From Ulva prolifera (taxonomy: Eukaryota > Chlorophyta > Ulvophyceae > Ulvales > Ulvaceae): a stretch of DNA of 64,000 nt. Both the position numbers and the translations under genes were made by a program. The notes under the pieces were generated by a model. That model had not been told where the DNA came from. It did no database searches and saw nothing but the letters and a program-made list of their open reading frames with translations. Position 1 is the stretch's first letter, and each line of letters opens with the position of its first letter. Shown one piece after another: positions 10,980 through 22,700 of the stretch. The stretch is from positions 8,727,836 to 8,791,835 of the forward strand of contig CM041198.1 of the NCBI GenBank assembly GCA_023078555.1, read 5' to 3'.

Positions 10980-12584
10980 CACTGCCTGTGCCGCCACCGC
11001 TCTTCCTGTGCCTGTGCCAGCACATCGCATATGGTGGCGCTGCATGTGTATAGCGGATGCCTGGATCAGTCGCCGCAGCACGGATGAATGTAGCGCGTGT
11101 GCGCCCGAGTTGCCTTGGTGTGGTGGGGTCGTGCGGCGGACCAGGGCGTGTCATCATCTCGGTGCGCCGTGGTTTTCAGGGAAGTTTGGCCGACTGCGGC
11201 AGCTCATGAGGGTTTCCAGCTGAGGCAGGCGCCGGCAAGGCTCCTGCTGGCCCCGGATCACCCCCGCCCCACATCCCCCCCCGGCTGCGGACGGGCCCCA
11301 CGTCGCGGGTGCCTGCAGGTGGCCTGTTCTCTTGCCTCTGCGGCTGAGACGTGCGCGTCGCCGCTGCAGCTGCGTGGGCGCAGCTGCGCGGGGCCACGGC
11401 TGCGCTTCCGCCAGAGCTGAGGACAGCGGCTACGGCAGCAGCAACTGGGAAGCGACAGAGAAAGGCGAGGAACGCCACCAGTGCTTGATGCATCAATACA
11501 AAGGAGGGATAGACATCCTGACGTTGCACCAAGATGGCACGCAGCCAATTGAAAGGGAAGAGAGTATCCTGACACATAAATTTTTTTTGGGATCTATCAG
11601 ATTGAGTGATGTGAGACAGCGGCTACATCATGAGGAATGTGCCACATCCCCGGGGGCATGCAGGCATGTTGAAGAGCTGTTGCGCGAAGAGATCGTGGTT
11701 GAACAATATCTGCAAGTAGTGGTGCTCTGGCGCAACAGTTGTTGTAGTGCCCGTGATTGATTGTTTTGATTGTTGTTGTCTTGCTTGTGGACAGGCGTTG
11801 TGTATGCGAGGACAGTGTGCTCTGGATCCTGCTGGCCACACGTGGAAGTACTGCGAATCTTTTTGAAAACTGAGGGAATCGGGCCGCTACCATGGGACTA
11901 CCTTTTGTACAGTTGAATAATGTGTAATTATGGCTCACTCTGGCGCTTGGCGCCGGGCGCCAGTTCTCTTTGTATCTGCGTGCCGTAGCCCAAGTGTACC
12001 ACTGCAGTCACCCTTCCTGAACAACATGTGTCTAATCTGTTGCGCCTGCACTGGCGTCACTGCATCCGAAGCACCGCCAACCAACGGCCACCCTTCATCA
12101 AAGCAACGCAGCCGACCATGTTCATCACGCCGCGTCGTGATGCTGAATCAGTGATACGCGTCCAGCCGGGCCACAGCTTCACTCAGCGGTGTACAAATTT
12201 TTTTGGTTTGCCCCGGGCTGTCGGGGCCACTCTGAATTTCACATCGGAGTATCCGCTCTGTCTTTCAATCTGCTCGGGGTTTCAGGTGCACTTTTTTTTG
12301 GTGCGCGGAGTGAGGGGCTCCTCGCAAACGCGCGGCTTACGCCGCGGATTCGCTCGTCGCTTACCATACACGGAAGAAAGGCTACCACATGCAGCAGCAC
12401 TCGGAAAAGAGCAAAATGCATATGCTTAAACCTTACACGAACTCTACGCGCGGTGCATCACACTCCTTTTGCAAGCACTTCAGCCACGCGGTCCACTTCA
12501 GCCTCCATCTCAGCCCTACTGGCACATGCCACATCATCCAGGTTCATTGGTGCAAGCCAAAAAAAACATCGCACTCCGCGCAGA
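10980..12584. repeat. 3' flank of the complete kinase copy, duplicated from the left copy
   Basis: The region downstream of the stop resembles the left copy's downstream region. Landmarks recur: GTGCGCC(A/G)TGGTTTTCAGGGA (near 1890 and 11162), the GGGCATGCAGGC block (near 2226 and 11653), and the TTTTGTACAGT block (near 2522 and 11903). Together with the gene bodies this makes a direct duplication of about 2.6 kb, offset by about 9.35 kb. No other gene is seen. Confidence 0.6.
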
Positions 12585-13110
12585 CTGCTGTGATGGCGCG
12601 GGACCAGGCTGAGCCCCCCGACACCTGCGCGGCTGTACTTGTTGCGCTTCCGCCGGTCGGCGGCCTCCACCGGTCGGCGGCCTCCGCCAAGGCGCCGTCG
12701 CACAGCCTACAAGTGGGTGAGTGACGCACACGTCGCCGATCACCGGGCCCGGAACGAACGCAAGTATGTCGCCTCGCTGGGCGCCCATGCGCGACCTGGG
12801 GAGGGCGGCCGGTGGGGTGCCCTGCTCGGGGCTCACGTGCGGCGGTCCGTCGCAGGGCAGGCGAGCAGCCGTCGGCGCACAGGGGAGTTCGCCTGCGGCA
12901 GCAGCGGGGCCGGCTGGGGCTGCAGATGCCGGGGGTGGGCACGCCATCTCGACGTCATCCGTCGACACGGCAGCAGCTGCGTAGGTGGTGGGAGGGGGGA
13001 ACTGGGCGCCAAGAGGGGTTGCGGGCGCGGCCGAGGCAAGGGGGGCTGAGGGATCGGGAGGGGCTGCTGTAGAAGAGGGTGGCAGAGGTGCCGTTGAGTG
13101 CTGGTGTGTG
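12585..13110. repeat. Dispersed repeat R1, copy 2
   Basis: Same family and orientation as 3640-4290. It shares GGGACCAGGCTGAG, the GGCCGGTGGGGTGCCCTGCT block, the GCAGCAGCGGGGCCGGCTGG block and GGGCGCCAAGA. The translation is low-complexity Ala/Pro-rich on either strand. Confidence 0.6.
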
Positions 13111-14559
13111 CTGACTCCCACAAGAAGAAGGCAGATGGGAGGAGCCGAGGGATCATACGCAGGTGAGCAGTAAAGTTTGTAATGAGGTGGATTAAAATAA
13201 AGTGAGCGACGCAGAGATGGGCATGATTTCGGGAAGGCTGGGACGCAGCCGATGGTGTCGGGAGCTGGAGTGGAAACAGGCCAGATGCTGTGCACGACGG
13301 GAAGTCTTAGAGAATGTTGGGAGGGGGTCCCTGCACCTGCTCGAACTGCCATACTGATTATTCAAAGCAAACGTAAAATGCTTGCTACTTGTTCTGCTGA
13401 ACGCGGGCTCAGAGCGCCATTGCAGTGGGTGGATCATTGCCGCTGAACTAATTGCCGATTGCAGCCGCATATGGTGCACTGCTCACGGCCGTGGATGTCG
13501 TGCTGCTGCGTCTGGCTGCATGCTGCTGCTGAACTACTTCAGGAAAGCAGCTATGCAATGCCTTCTTTGCGCGCTGCGTGCATTGCTAGACTAATAGTGC
13601 AGTCAAGCTGGATTGATCAGTATTCGTGCAGTGCCTGTTGCTCATGCCACCGAATGCGTGAACGTAGCATCGCTACATTCTCAGCTACATCGTGTGCTCA
13701 CACTGTGATGATCGCTGTGCCACGCTCTTGGGTGGGGTGCGAGCGCGCGGCGTCCGCCGCTCGTGTTGGTGAGACCACACCCAACATGTCCACCACACGC
13801 CGGCCGCCATACCACAGCAGGGCCAGCACGGCAACGTCACGGGCACGGGCACATCGCAGCTGTTCCATACCAGGACGCTGCGCAGCCGCTGCAGCTGCGC
13901 AGACATCTAAATGCTGTGGCAACAAACTGACAACCTGACAACGCCTACGGGCACCGGCACGGCATTGCGCTTGCATGCGCACGCCATTTGCGTGCTGGCT
14001 TCGCTTGGCAACCTCAACAAGGTTACGCACCAGGTTGCTGGCGACAGAGTTTCTGATGTGGTGTAGCTCACCCTGAGTCTCGCTGCGGCCGATGTTGCAG
14101 AAGCACATACTAAGGTTTGGCAGTGTACTACGTAGTTGCCTGAAAGTCTGCTCAACACCATCTCGGCCCGTGCGCTGAGTAACAACATCGCAAAGGCAGA
14201 CCAGGTATTGGAGTGCCTGTGTGATATGTAAATTGGAGCAGACAGGCTCACAGGGGCCAGTTCAGAGGGTTGTAACAATGGGAGAAGAGAGATGAAAGAA
14301 AAGTCCGAAGCTGTTGGACAGTGCATGTGTGTTGATAGGCTCCAGAGTGAAGCCTGTGGTTCAATCACAGAAAAACAATGTACCAGTTCCTTCAACATCT
14401 GCTGCCCTGGATACCACAACAGGTCCTAACCTCACCAATTCAAGGACGGAAGAACATCACACCGTGATTTTTTTTGTCGTGATTGTTGCTGATATGTGAT
14501 TTTGAAAGGCGATGCGAGTGCTGAGAGGCAATGCTCCAGGTGACGCTGGGCACATGTGG
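13111..14559. other. Intergenic stretch, no gene recognised
   Basis: The frames here are short and low in recognisable content on both strands. I see no conserved domain, no convincing exon with splice sites, and no RNA gene. Confidence 0.4.
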
Positions 14560-14850
14560 ATGCTCTGCGAATCGTTGCAGTAACCAGAGGAGTCCACCCA
14601 CTACGGGCTTCCTTCTGTACAGTTCAATAATGTGTAATTACGGCTGCCTCCTGGTGCTACCTCTCATTGCAGCTGCCTGCCGTAGCCACACGACCAATGC
14701 AGCCACCCGCACACTCGGTGGGACAACGTACATCTGTCTGATCCTACTGCAGCTGCACAGCCGACGCTGTATCCAACGTAGCGCTGCCCAACATCCATCC
14801 CTGATCAATGCAACACGGCTGACCACTTCAATCACGCGGCAGAACGATCA
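14560..14850. repeat. Third copy of the kinase 3'-flank repeat
   Basis: The block around TTCTGTACAGTTCAATAATG (14611), followed by TGTAATTACGGCT and a GC-rich tail, matches 11903-12180 and, less well, 2522-2720. Here no kinase exons precede it, so the flank sequence is repeated independently of the gene. Confidence 0.55.
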
Positions 14851-15170
14851 ACCTCCAGCCGAGCCACCGCCTGTGGCGTGTGGCCGCAGGCCGTGCAACC
14901 ATGCAAAGCCTCTGAAGCCAGAGTTGACAATGAGGATGCCGGTGGTGTTGTTGAGCGTGCATGCGCCCCATGCGCCTCCCGGGTGCCGCGGAGGAACCCT
15001 GTAGCGGCTCCAGCATGCAACAGGATGGCCCCGCTGGTGCGTCATGCGTCATGCTGCACGGTGACACCACCGAGATGGCCGCCTTGCGGAAGCGGGCCGC
15101 ACAGGCCTCACGGCGGCGAACAGCAGCCTCGCAACGGGCCGCACAGGCCTCACAATGGAAGGCGGCGGAT

Positions 15171-18100
15171 TCACCGCTCGTCCACAAACTGCTTCGCGCT
15201 CTCGTAGTACTCCTGCTCGCCCTTCACCTTCTTCGCCTGCCGCTCCTCGAAGGCCTGCGAGTTCATGATGATGCGCTTGATGATGGTCTTCGTCGTCATG
15301 TCGCTCGGCGACGGCAGCTCCCTGCACAGCGCCACCCGCGTCGCGCTGTCGCGCTGATTCGATCAGGCGGGGGATTGTTTGTTTTCAAGGCAGCCCACGT
15401 TGCGGACCCCGACGCGGAGGACACAACCCTGTACCAGTTGCCGCCATGCACGATTCTGCTGCCCGGCCACACAACGGGTGGCTGATGGAGACAATGTGCA
15501 CCTGTTGCCGTGTGCATGCATGCTCGCCTAGGGTACGCCTGTGCGAGCCACTTAACAGGGATTCTGCGACGTGGGAGCTGCCAGCGGGAGGCGGACGACC
15601 CGCACACGGCGTCCGCACAGAGGAGGGGAAAAGGGGGTGTGGGGTCAGAGGCGCACTTGAAGCAGCCCTTGGCCTGGGGCACGGCGTAGCGGCGGGCGTC
15701 GCGCTCGGCAAAGCCGGCCGTCTCGCTGAGAGATCCGCGCGCAACGACGCCGATGTTGAACGACTTCATGAGATCCTCCGACACCACCAGCGGCGCCCCT
15801 GCGGCGCAGCACGGCACGTCACGGCATGCATGCTGCAGCCGCGGCGCTGCCGGGTGCTGCCGGGCGCTCAAGTGTGTGCGATGACCAGTGCGTTTGGGAG
15901 TAAGACGAGATCTGGCCTTGAGTGGATCATTCAGGGCATTGGCGCGGTCGCCCGGAAGCAGAACACCTGTTTTGGGTACCCTGAGCTGTGCGTTCGAAAC
16001 CAGATCTGGCCAGCTCTGGCCAGATTAGCCCTGTGGGCGCCCGGGCCGGCGACCCGTTATGTCTCACGACCAAAGTGCAAACATACTTCACGGCGGCGCG
16101 TGGCTACAGTGTTTCGCCTGAGGCGTGAAATATTAGCAGCCACAGCATGCAGCACGCAGCATGGGGCGGGGGCCCGCACCGATGATGACCTCGTCGACGT
16201 GGCAGCACGCCATGACGCTCAGGCAGCGCTCGTGCACGCTGAGAATCGGGAGGTGCGCGCCGCGGCGCTCCGTCACGTCGGCGTCGGCGTGAACTCCCAC
16301 AAGCAGGTAGTCCCCCTCGCGCCGCGCCGCCTTCAGGAACTCGAGGTGCCCGAGGTGGAACAGGTCAAAGCCGCCGTCGACGTACACGACGCGGGCGCCG
16401 GGTGCCGCCGGCGTGCCGTTGGCAAACTGGACGATGCGGCGGGAAGTTGGGAGGAAGGTGGACACGGCGGTCGGCGCGGGTGGGGCGGCGGCGGGTTTGT
16501 CGCCGACCGCTGCGGCGGCCGGGCCGCCTAGGTCATGGCTAGAGGCGCGAAACGACTCCACCATGTCAAGGTGCTGCAAAACGGGGTGTGGCATTCAGTG
16601 CATGTGGAGATGCATGCGTGCGCATCAGGGTGCGCATCAGGGTGCGCATCAGGGTGCAGGTTTCGATGCTTCGAATGTTGCACATGCTTCAGTGCAGTGC
16701 TGGCAGCTGTGCTGCTGAGCTTATGCTGTGCGCTGCGCCGGAATGCTAGTCCACCCCGCAGCAGCGTGGCCGGCACTCCCCCTCCAACGCACTGGCCCCT
16801 CGGCACGCAGTTGATTACACCAGGGTCTGGTGTGAAGGGGGCGTGCGCCTCCGGGGCGCTGCAAGGCTTGCCCCCATGCAAACGCGCGACCTAGTGCCCC
16901 ACCGGCACCTCCGGCTCGGCGGCTGAAACCGTACCACGAGGGCAGGACAAGAGTGTGAGGGGTCCGGGTGGCTGGTCAAGGTACGTGGGATCAGGCCATC
17001 GCATGGAAGAGCACGCACGCATGTCACCTGATCACGACCTGTTTTGCTCAAAGCTTAGAACCATGCTCACACACGAGCATGGTTCTAAGCTTTGAGCAAA
17101 ACAGGTCGCTGCGACGGCACAGGGTAAACGTGCGCGCAGGAGTGTGGGAAGCGTCAGTTGGCGGGGCCGCACGTGGTCTGGGATGGTTGTGCGCACGAGC
17201 CGGTTCGCGCGGCCGCACATTAGCATGCGCCCAACGATGTCGGTCGTGCTCACGCCCTCCGTGCGTTTCACCTGCACCTCGGCACAGTCAGCGCCGCCGC
17301 AGCCATGCTCGCCTTCACAGAGCAACCTCGACTGCGCGCCGGCGCGGACCGGAGGGGCGGTGCCACCATCGGTCACTCGCGCAGCTGCTGCGGTGGGACT
17401 CACCGCTGATAGCAGCTAGCGGTGCACCCTGACGCGCGGCGGAGACGCGCGTGCGTGGCAGCGTGCACGCATGGTCAAACAATTGAAAATCCTCAAAAGC
17501 CCACAGAATCTGCCGGTGCACCGGCATCTAGGCCGTCCAGTAGCCCTGATGCCGGGCCTTGCGGCATGTAGCCCCACGGGTGGGTGTGGGGCTGGGCGGG
17601 GAGGGGCGGGGCGTACCACCCGGAAGCGGCCGATTCGTTTTGGGTAGTCGTAGACGTCGGAGCCGTCGGGCAGGAGGCAGGGGTCGTCGCCATGCACGAT
17701 GTAGTCGATCTTGTGCTGCGTGAAGAGCACGTCCATGAACTCCTTTGTGAGTACGTACGGCGCCTCTGCACCAACAGGGGGAGGGTGGGGGGGGGAGGAG
17801 GGAAGCACCGGCAGGGGGAAGAGGAGAGTCGGAGAGATATATGGAGGGGGAGGTGCCAGGGGGAGAGGGATGTGTGTGTACGTATGCTTTATCAGACATT
17901 CATTTCCACTGCGATAATGACAAGCACGGGAAGCCGCACCGAACGGAGGCATCAAGTGACAAAGCGCTGTAGAGACGTGGGAGACAGAGAATGATGCGTG
18001 TGGTGTGAATGGAGGTTGGGAATCTCAGGGTCCGTGAGAGCTGCGTGGCGCACAAATTCCTATGCAACGTGTCAATATGATGTGCTAGATGCCAATGACC

Positions 18101-19187
18101 ACTTCGCGTGCAGCACGGGTGCACTGGCCCAAGGGCAGAGCTGACCCGTGGTGTTGGGGAGCTGCACAACAAGCAGGACGCCGCGCCAAGTATACCAGGA
18201 AGGCTAAGGAGCATGCAACAACCCAAGAAGAGTGTGGCGCCATCAGCTGCCCGAAGAGGTTCAGCCGGTGCGCCATTGCCACTAGTATGCAGCAATGACA
18301 ATGTGCAGCAAGCCCGAGTAACACATCCAAGCCATCCGAGGCTACGGTTTGAAATACGCCTCGCGCCCGGCTGATGACACAACGAAGAATCATTGATAGG
18401 GAGGCCACGAGTAATAGCGGACGTGTATTGGCATGCAGGCTGGCCAGGGCAGAGGAGAGCGCCAGCAGCTACTGTCTGGCATGGAGGTCGTACTGGGGAT
18501 GATCTCGTCCACCCATTTGACTGCCTCGACCAAGGAACATCGCTCATCATCATTCATCACAGGAGGCCCTTTGTACATTTTAATTTCCTTGTCGGGATTG
18601 ACCCCGACGACCAGCACATCTCCTAATGTCCTTGCCTGCAGCGTGCGGCCCTTGGATCCGATAAAATCCGAAAAGAATAGCTCATAGTAACGGTTCGTAC
18701 CTGTCGAAGTGCGTTGGCGTGGCCATAGTGCATGAGATCGAAGCACCCATCCAAATAAACTCTGATGGGTCGCTGACCTGCGAACCAAGCGGCATTGTTA
18801 TTCTAGTGCCGTGACATACGGGATGCAGTGACACAACTGCAAAAAGTATGCCGTCCAGGGAAGTTGTAGCTTGCCGTTGAGTGATTCCAGCATGCAGTTG
18901 TGCATGGAAAGGCGTACTTCGTCGTCGCTTGGAGTACTTCTCCAGTCGTTCAGACAGCCACCCGGTGATCGTGCCGGGAACATACTGGTACTGCAAACAC
19001 CAAAACGTAGCCCATCGAGATATATGAGGTGTATGGCTACTATGAAAGCGCAAGATCTAGCGTGCACGCACACCTTGATCGGGATGAAGTCGTAACTCTT
19101 CCAGGACAGCCAGTAAGCGAGCGCAAGGGCAGCGGGCACGCCCAACGCGCAGCCAATCACCACGGGAGTGACGTTTGAGTTTTCCAT
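15171..19187 (-). CDS. PECT1: Ethanolamine-phosphate cytidylyltransferase
   Basis: It makes CDP-ethanolamine from CTP and phosphoethanolamine, the rate-controlling step of phosphatidylethanolamine synthesis. Nine exons join in phase: 19187-19074, 18990-18918, 18777-18701, 18635-18494, 17765-17620, 17271-17197, 16573-16180, 15798-15657 and 15321-15171, giving 437 aa against about 420 in plants. An N-terminal transmembrane helix (residues 8-27) is followed by the first cytidylyltransferase domain: [46 protein letters not shown] and [16 protein letters not shown]. The second domain has [45 protein letters not shown] and VDEVIIGA. Both HxGH nucleotide-binding motifs are intact (HYGH, HLGH). The C-terminal TTKTIIKRI and the charged tail match plant PECT1. 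The anchor agrees with the outer-mitochondrial or ER placement known for the plant enzyme. The start is the ATG just before the hydrophobic helix. Identification is secure. Confidence 0.95.
16621..16658. repeat. 12-bp tandem repeat in a PECT1 intron
   Basis: Just over three head-to-tail copies of CGCATCAGGGTG. It lies in the intron immediately upstream (minus sense) of exon 7. Confidence 0.85.
17035..17108. repeat. Perfect 34-bp inverted repeat (hairpin) in a PECT1 intron
   Basis: Arms 17035-17068 and 17075-17108 are exact reverse complements, with a 6-nt ACACAC loop. The left arm begins CGACCTGTTTTGCTC. The hairpin lies in the intron between exons 6 and 7 of PECT1 (17196-16574), so the pre-mRNA would fold into a 34-bp stem. 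Confidence 0.9.
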
Positions 19188-19763
19188 GCGCAGCTCTTCG
19201 TGCACACAGTTACGTGGTGGCGTGGAGAGTCTTGCGTTGAACCATATCCGCGGCAGATTGCAACAGTCAGAATGACGGGAGTTAGGCACAACTGGACAGT
19301 AGAGACACAAATGGGACCAGCGACACCGCTTCTGCCGCGTGAGGCATGCCGTCGACTACTTGCTGTTCGAATTCAACTCGTCGCCACGACGTGCTATCGA
19401 CCAATCGACCGACATGGCCCACACTGCATGCGCTCGCTGGTCTCGCAACCGCCGACACCAAGCTGAGCATAGACACGAGAGCGACACAGATTATTGTGTA
19501 CGACGCAATCGCGGACGGGCATGCTCTGGGCAGGTCCTCACGCGCCCGCATCCTGTGCACACATATTGGTGTACACCAAAGCAGCCATGCATCCACAGTC
19601 GCATCAGGTTACAACCTACACACCGCAAACATCGCCACAGAACGCAAGCGCACGCCCATCTCCACAGAAGAAAAAAGCGGCACACGGACATCTCGCAGGG
19701 CGCCCCGCCCGCCAGGCACACATACACACACCCCCCACAACACCCCCACTCTGTGCCCCAGCC
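19188..19763. promoter_or_regulatory. Spacer between MFP2 stop and PECT1 start
   Basis: This 576-bp gap between two genes on the minus strand must hold the 3' end of MFP2 and the promoter and 5' leader of PECT1. It contains CA-rich stretches (ACACATACACACACCCCCCACAACACC, split here: ACACATACACACAC near 19720). No TATA box or polyadenylation signal can be called with confidence. Confidence 0.35.
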
Positions 19764-22700
19764 CTACATCTTGCCACGCCCCTTTGGCCCAACGCCGAGC
19801 TTGCAGCCACTCTCCGCACACTGCACGAGGTACTCGCAGGGCTCGAAGAAGCCGGCGACCGGCGGCAGCGCGGCCGCGAGGCGCCGCAGCGTCGCGCACA
19901 CCGTCTTCGCGCCCACGTGATCGCCCCAGAACACGAGGCCGCCACGGGCGGCGGGGAAGCCCATAGCCATCACGGACGCGACGTCGAGGTCAGCGGGCTT
20001 GTCCACGATGCCCTCCGCGATGACGCGGCAGCCCTCGTTGACGACGGGGAAGAAGATGAAGTTGATGATGTCTTCCGGCTTGAGCGCCTTGACGACGGAC
20101 GCGTACTGCATGCATGCATGCGCAGCCTCAACCTCGCGCGCAAGCAGTACATCTTTGCCTTTCACAGATACAAACGAAACTTCGTCCTTGGCGGCGGAGG
20201 CTGACGATGCAAGCTGCCAAAGCTCACCAGCTTGCCGCGGGTGCCACTATCGTTTGCATCCACACTCGAGGAAAACGAGGGCCACGACACACGAGGCCCT
20301 CACCCACCCAGCAGCCGTACAGTGGTCGCAAGCACGCAGACACCTGCAGAGCGAGCTCAGCGCCAGCTCCCGACGGTGCATGCACACACACCCGCCAGGC
20401 ACGGAAGTACATGCAACAGCGCTCCAGCACCCGCTACGACAGAGCAGTGTCCCGCCTCCCAAAGGGGGGGGGGGGGGGGGGGGGGGGGGCGCACCTGGTC
20501 CATGCCGGAGGCGGCGCGGGCCGCGGAGAGGACCTCCTGCACGCCGGGGTCCGGCACGGCCTGGCGGCTCTTGTACTGGTAGAAGCCCTTGCCCGTCTTC
20601 TCGCCGAGGCGGCCAGCCTTGTTCATGAGCGGGATGAGCTCGCTGCGGATGACGCGCTCCGGGAAGGACTCGATGAAGTTCCGGCCGACGTGCAGCCCGA
20701 TGTCCCCGCCGACCTGCACATCCGGCGCCCGCAGTTATGAGGCCGGGCTGCCGCTTCGCCGTGGGTGTGCTGTGTGCGGCGGTGTGTATTACAAGGACGA
20801 CGTCGGAGTGGCCGGGCAACGAACAAGCACACCAGCCGCCCAATGCATGCACGTCAGGAAATCATCACCCACGGCGACCCCGCCTGGACACAGCGACCAA
20901 TCACAACATGCACCCCAACACAGCGCCCAGCCATAGCATGACAGAAATCGTGTGGGGTGTGCAGCTGAACTGCCATACGTTGCCAGACCAGACAACCGGA
21001 GTGCATGGCGCATGCAGGCGCCCCTCACATACGAAACAGCTGCAGCGTTCCTGAGACACACACACGCTGAAGCACGCTGAGCGGTCCCATCGACCCCGCA
21101 TGACGGCCCACGGCAGGGACCTGACAGCAGGCACAGCACAGCCCAGAGGCAGCGGCGAGACACAGGCAGTGGCGGAGGGCCGGGAGGGGGGGGCGCACGA
21201 GGTCGGTGAGGCGGAAGGGGCCCATCGGCATGCCAAACTGGGCCTTGATGATCTTGTCCACGAGGTAGATGTCCGCGCCGAGGTCGGCGAGCAGGCATGC
21301 GGCCATCGTGTACGGGAAGAACACGCGGTTCACGGCGAAGCCGGTGCAGTTCCCGACGATCACGGGCGTCTTCTTGATGCGCAGGCCCATGTGCAGGGTG
21401 TCCAGCACCGCCTGCACCACACCGCCGCCCTGCTCTGATGCGCCGTACGAAGGCTGGTGCGGTGGTTTCTGGTACCGTCGTCTGCAATGGAGCATGCATG
21501 CGTGGCGTGACCGACCACTCCTGCAAGTCGAGGGAGGTGCGGCGAGTGCGCGCACAATTGCACGGTGGGTGTGTGGGCCGCCGAGGAAGCTGGCGTCGCC
21601 AGGGCAGCGCACCAAGCACATGTTGTGCGATCGGCGGGGACACACGCACTGGCCTGTCCGCATGCCGCCGCAAAACAAACATGAATTCGCTCCACCTCGC
21701 GAACGAGCCAACCAGCGTGCGGACCATGCGGCATGGGGGTGCTGTCAGGGTGGCGCCTTCTGAGACGCTCGGGGCGCAACGCACCTGCGGGGAGGAGCGC
21801 TCGGTGCGCACGATCTCCAGCAGCGGCATGACGTGCGCGGGGCTGAAGAAGTGCGCGCCGACGAGGCGCGAGCGGTCCCGCATCTTCTCCGAGATGCGGT
21901 CGAGGTTGATCGTGCTCGTGTTCGTCGCGAGCACCGCGCCCGCCTTGCACACGCGCTCGAGCTCCGCAAAGATGTCCTGCTTCAGCTCGAGCTTCTCGAT
22001 CGCGGCCTCGATGACCATGTCGGCGGCCGCAAAGCCGTCGTATGTGAGCGCACCGGTCACGCGGCCGAGCGCGGCGTCGCGCGCGGCGGCCGTCATCGCG
22101 CGCTTCTTCACGCGCGACGCGAGGTTCGCAGCGACGCGGCCGAGCCCCGCGTCGAGGAACTTCTGGTTGATCTCCTTGAGGATGACGGAGTGGCCGGCGA
22201 GGGTGAGGGCGGTCGCGATGCCGGAGCCCATGAGGCCGCCGCCGAGGACGGCGATGACCTTGAGTGGCCGCGGCTGCAGCCCGGTGTCCGTGACACCCTT
22301 CACCTGCAGGCGGCACCTCTCGCACGTCAGGCGCGGGCCTGGTATCTAGGGGATACCGGACCGCGGCGTGTGCGCATGCGCCGGCCGAGTCACACTCGTT
22401 GCGGCCCTGTGCGCGCTGGGGCGCGATGCTCGCAACTGAGCCGGTCCCTCCAAGTGAAGCTAGAGGACTGGAGTGCTATGGAGGCCGCCGCCCAGCAGGA
22501 GATCCCCGAGGTCGCCCCTAGGCACAGCTGCGGCAGGTCCATTGCATTGCAGGAACGCCGTCGCCTGATCACGTAGCAAAGCCCCGGCGTTCCTCGCTGT
22601 GCTCTGAGAGCACCACCGCCCCGAACCCCAGGACCGCAAACTCAAGCAGGGTTGCCGCGGTGAACCAAAGTGGGAAAGCACAGGCTAGTGAGAGGCGGGC

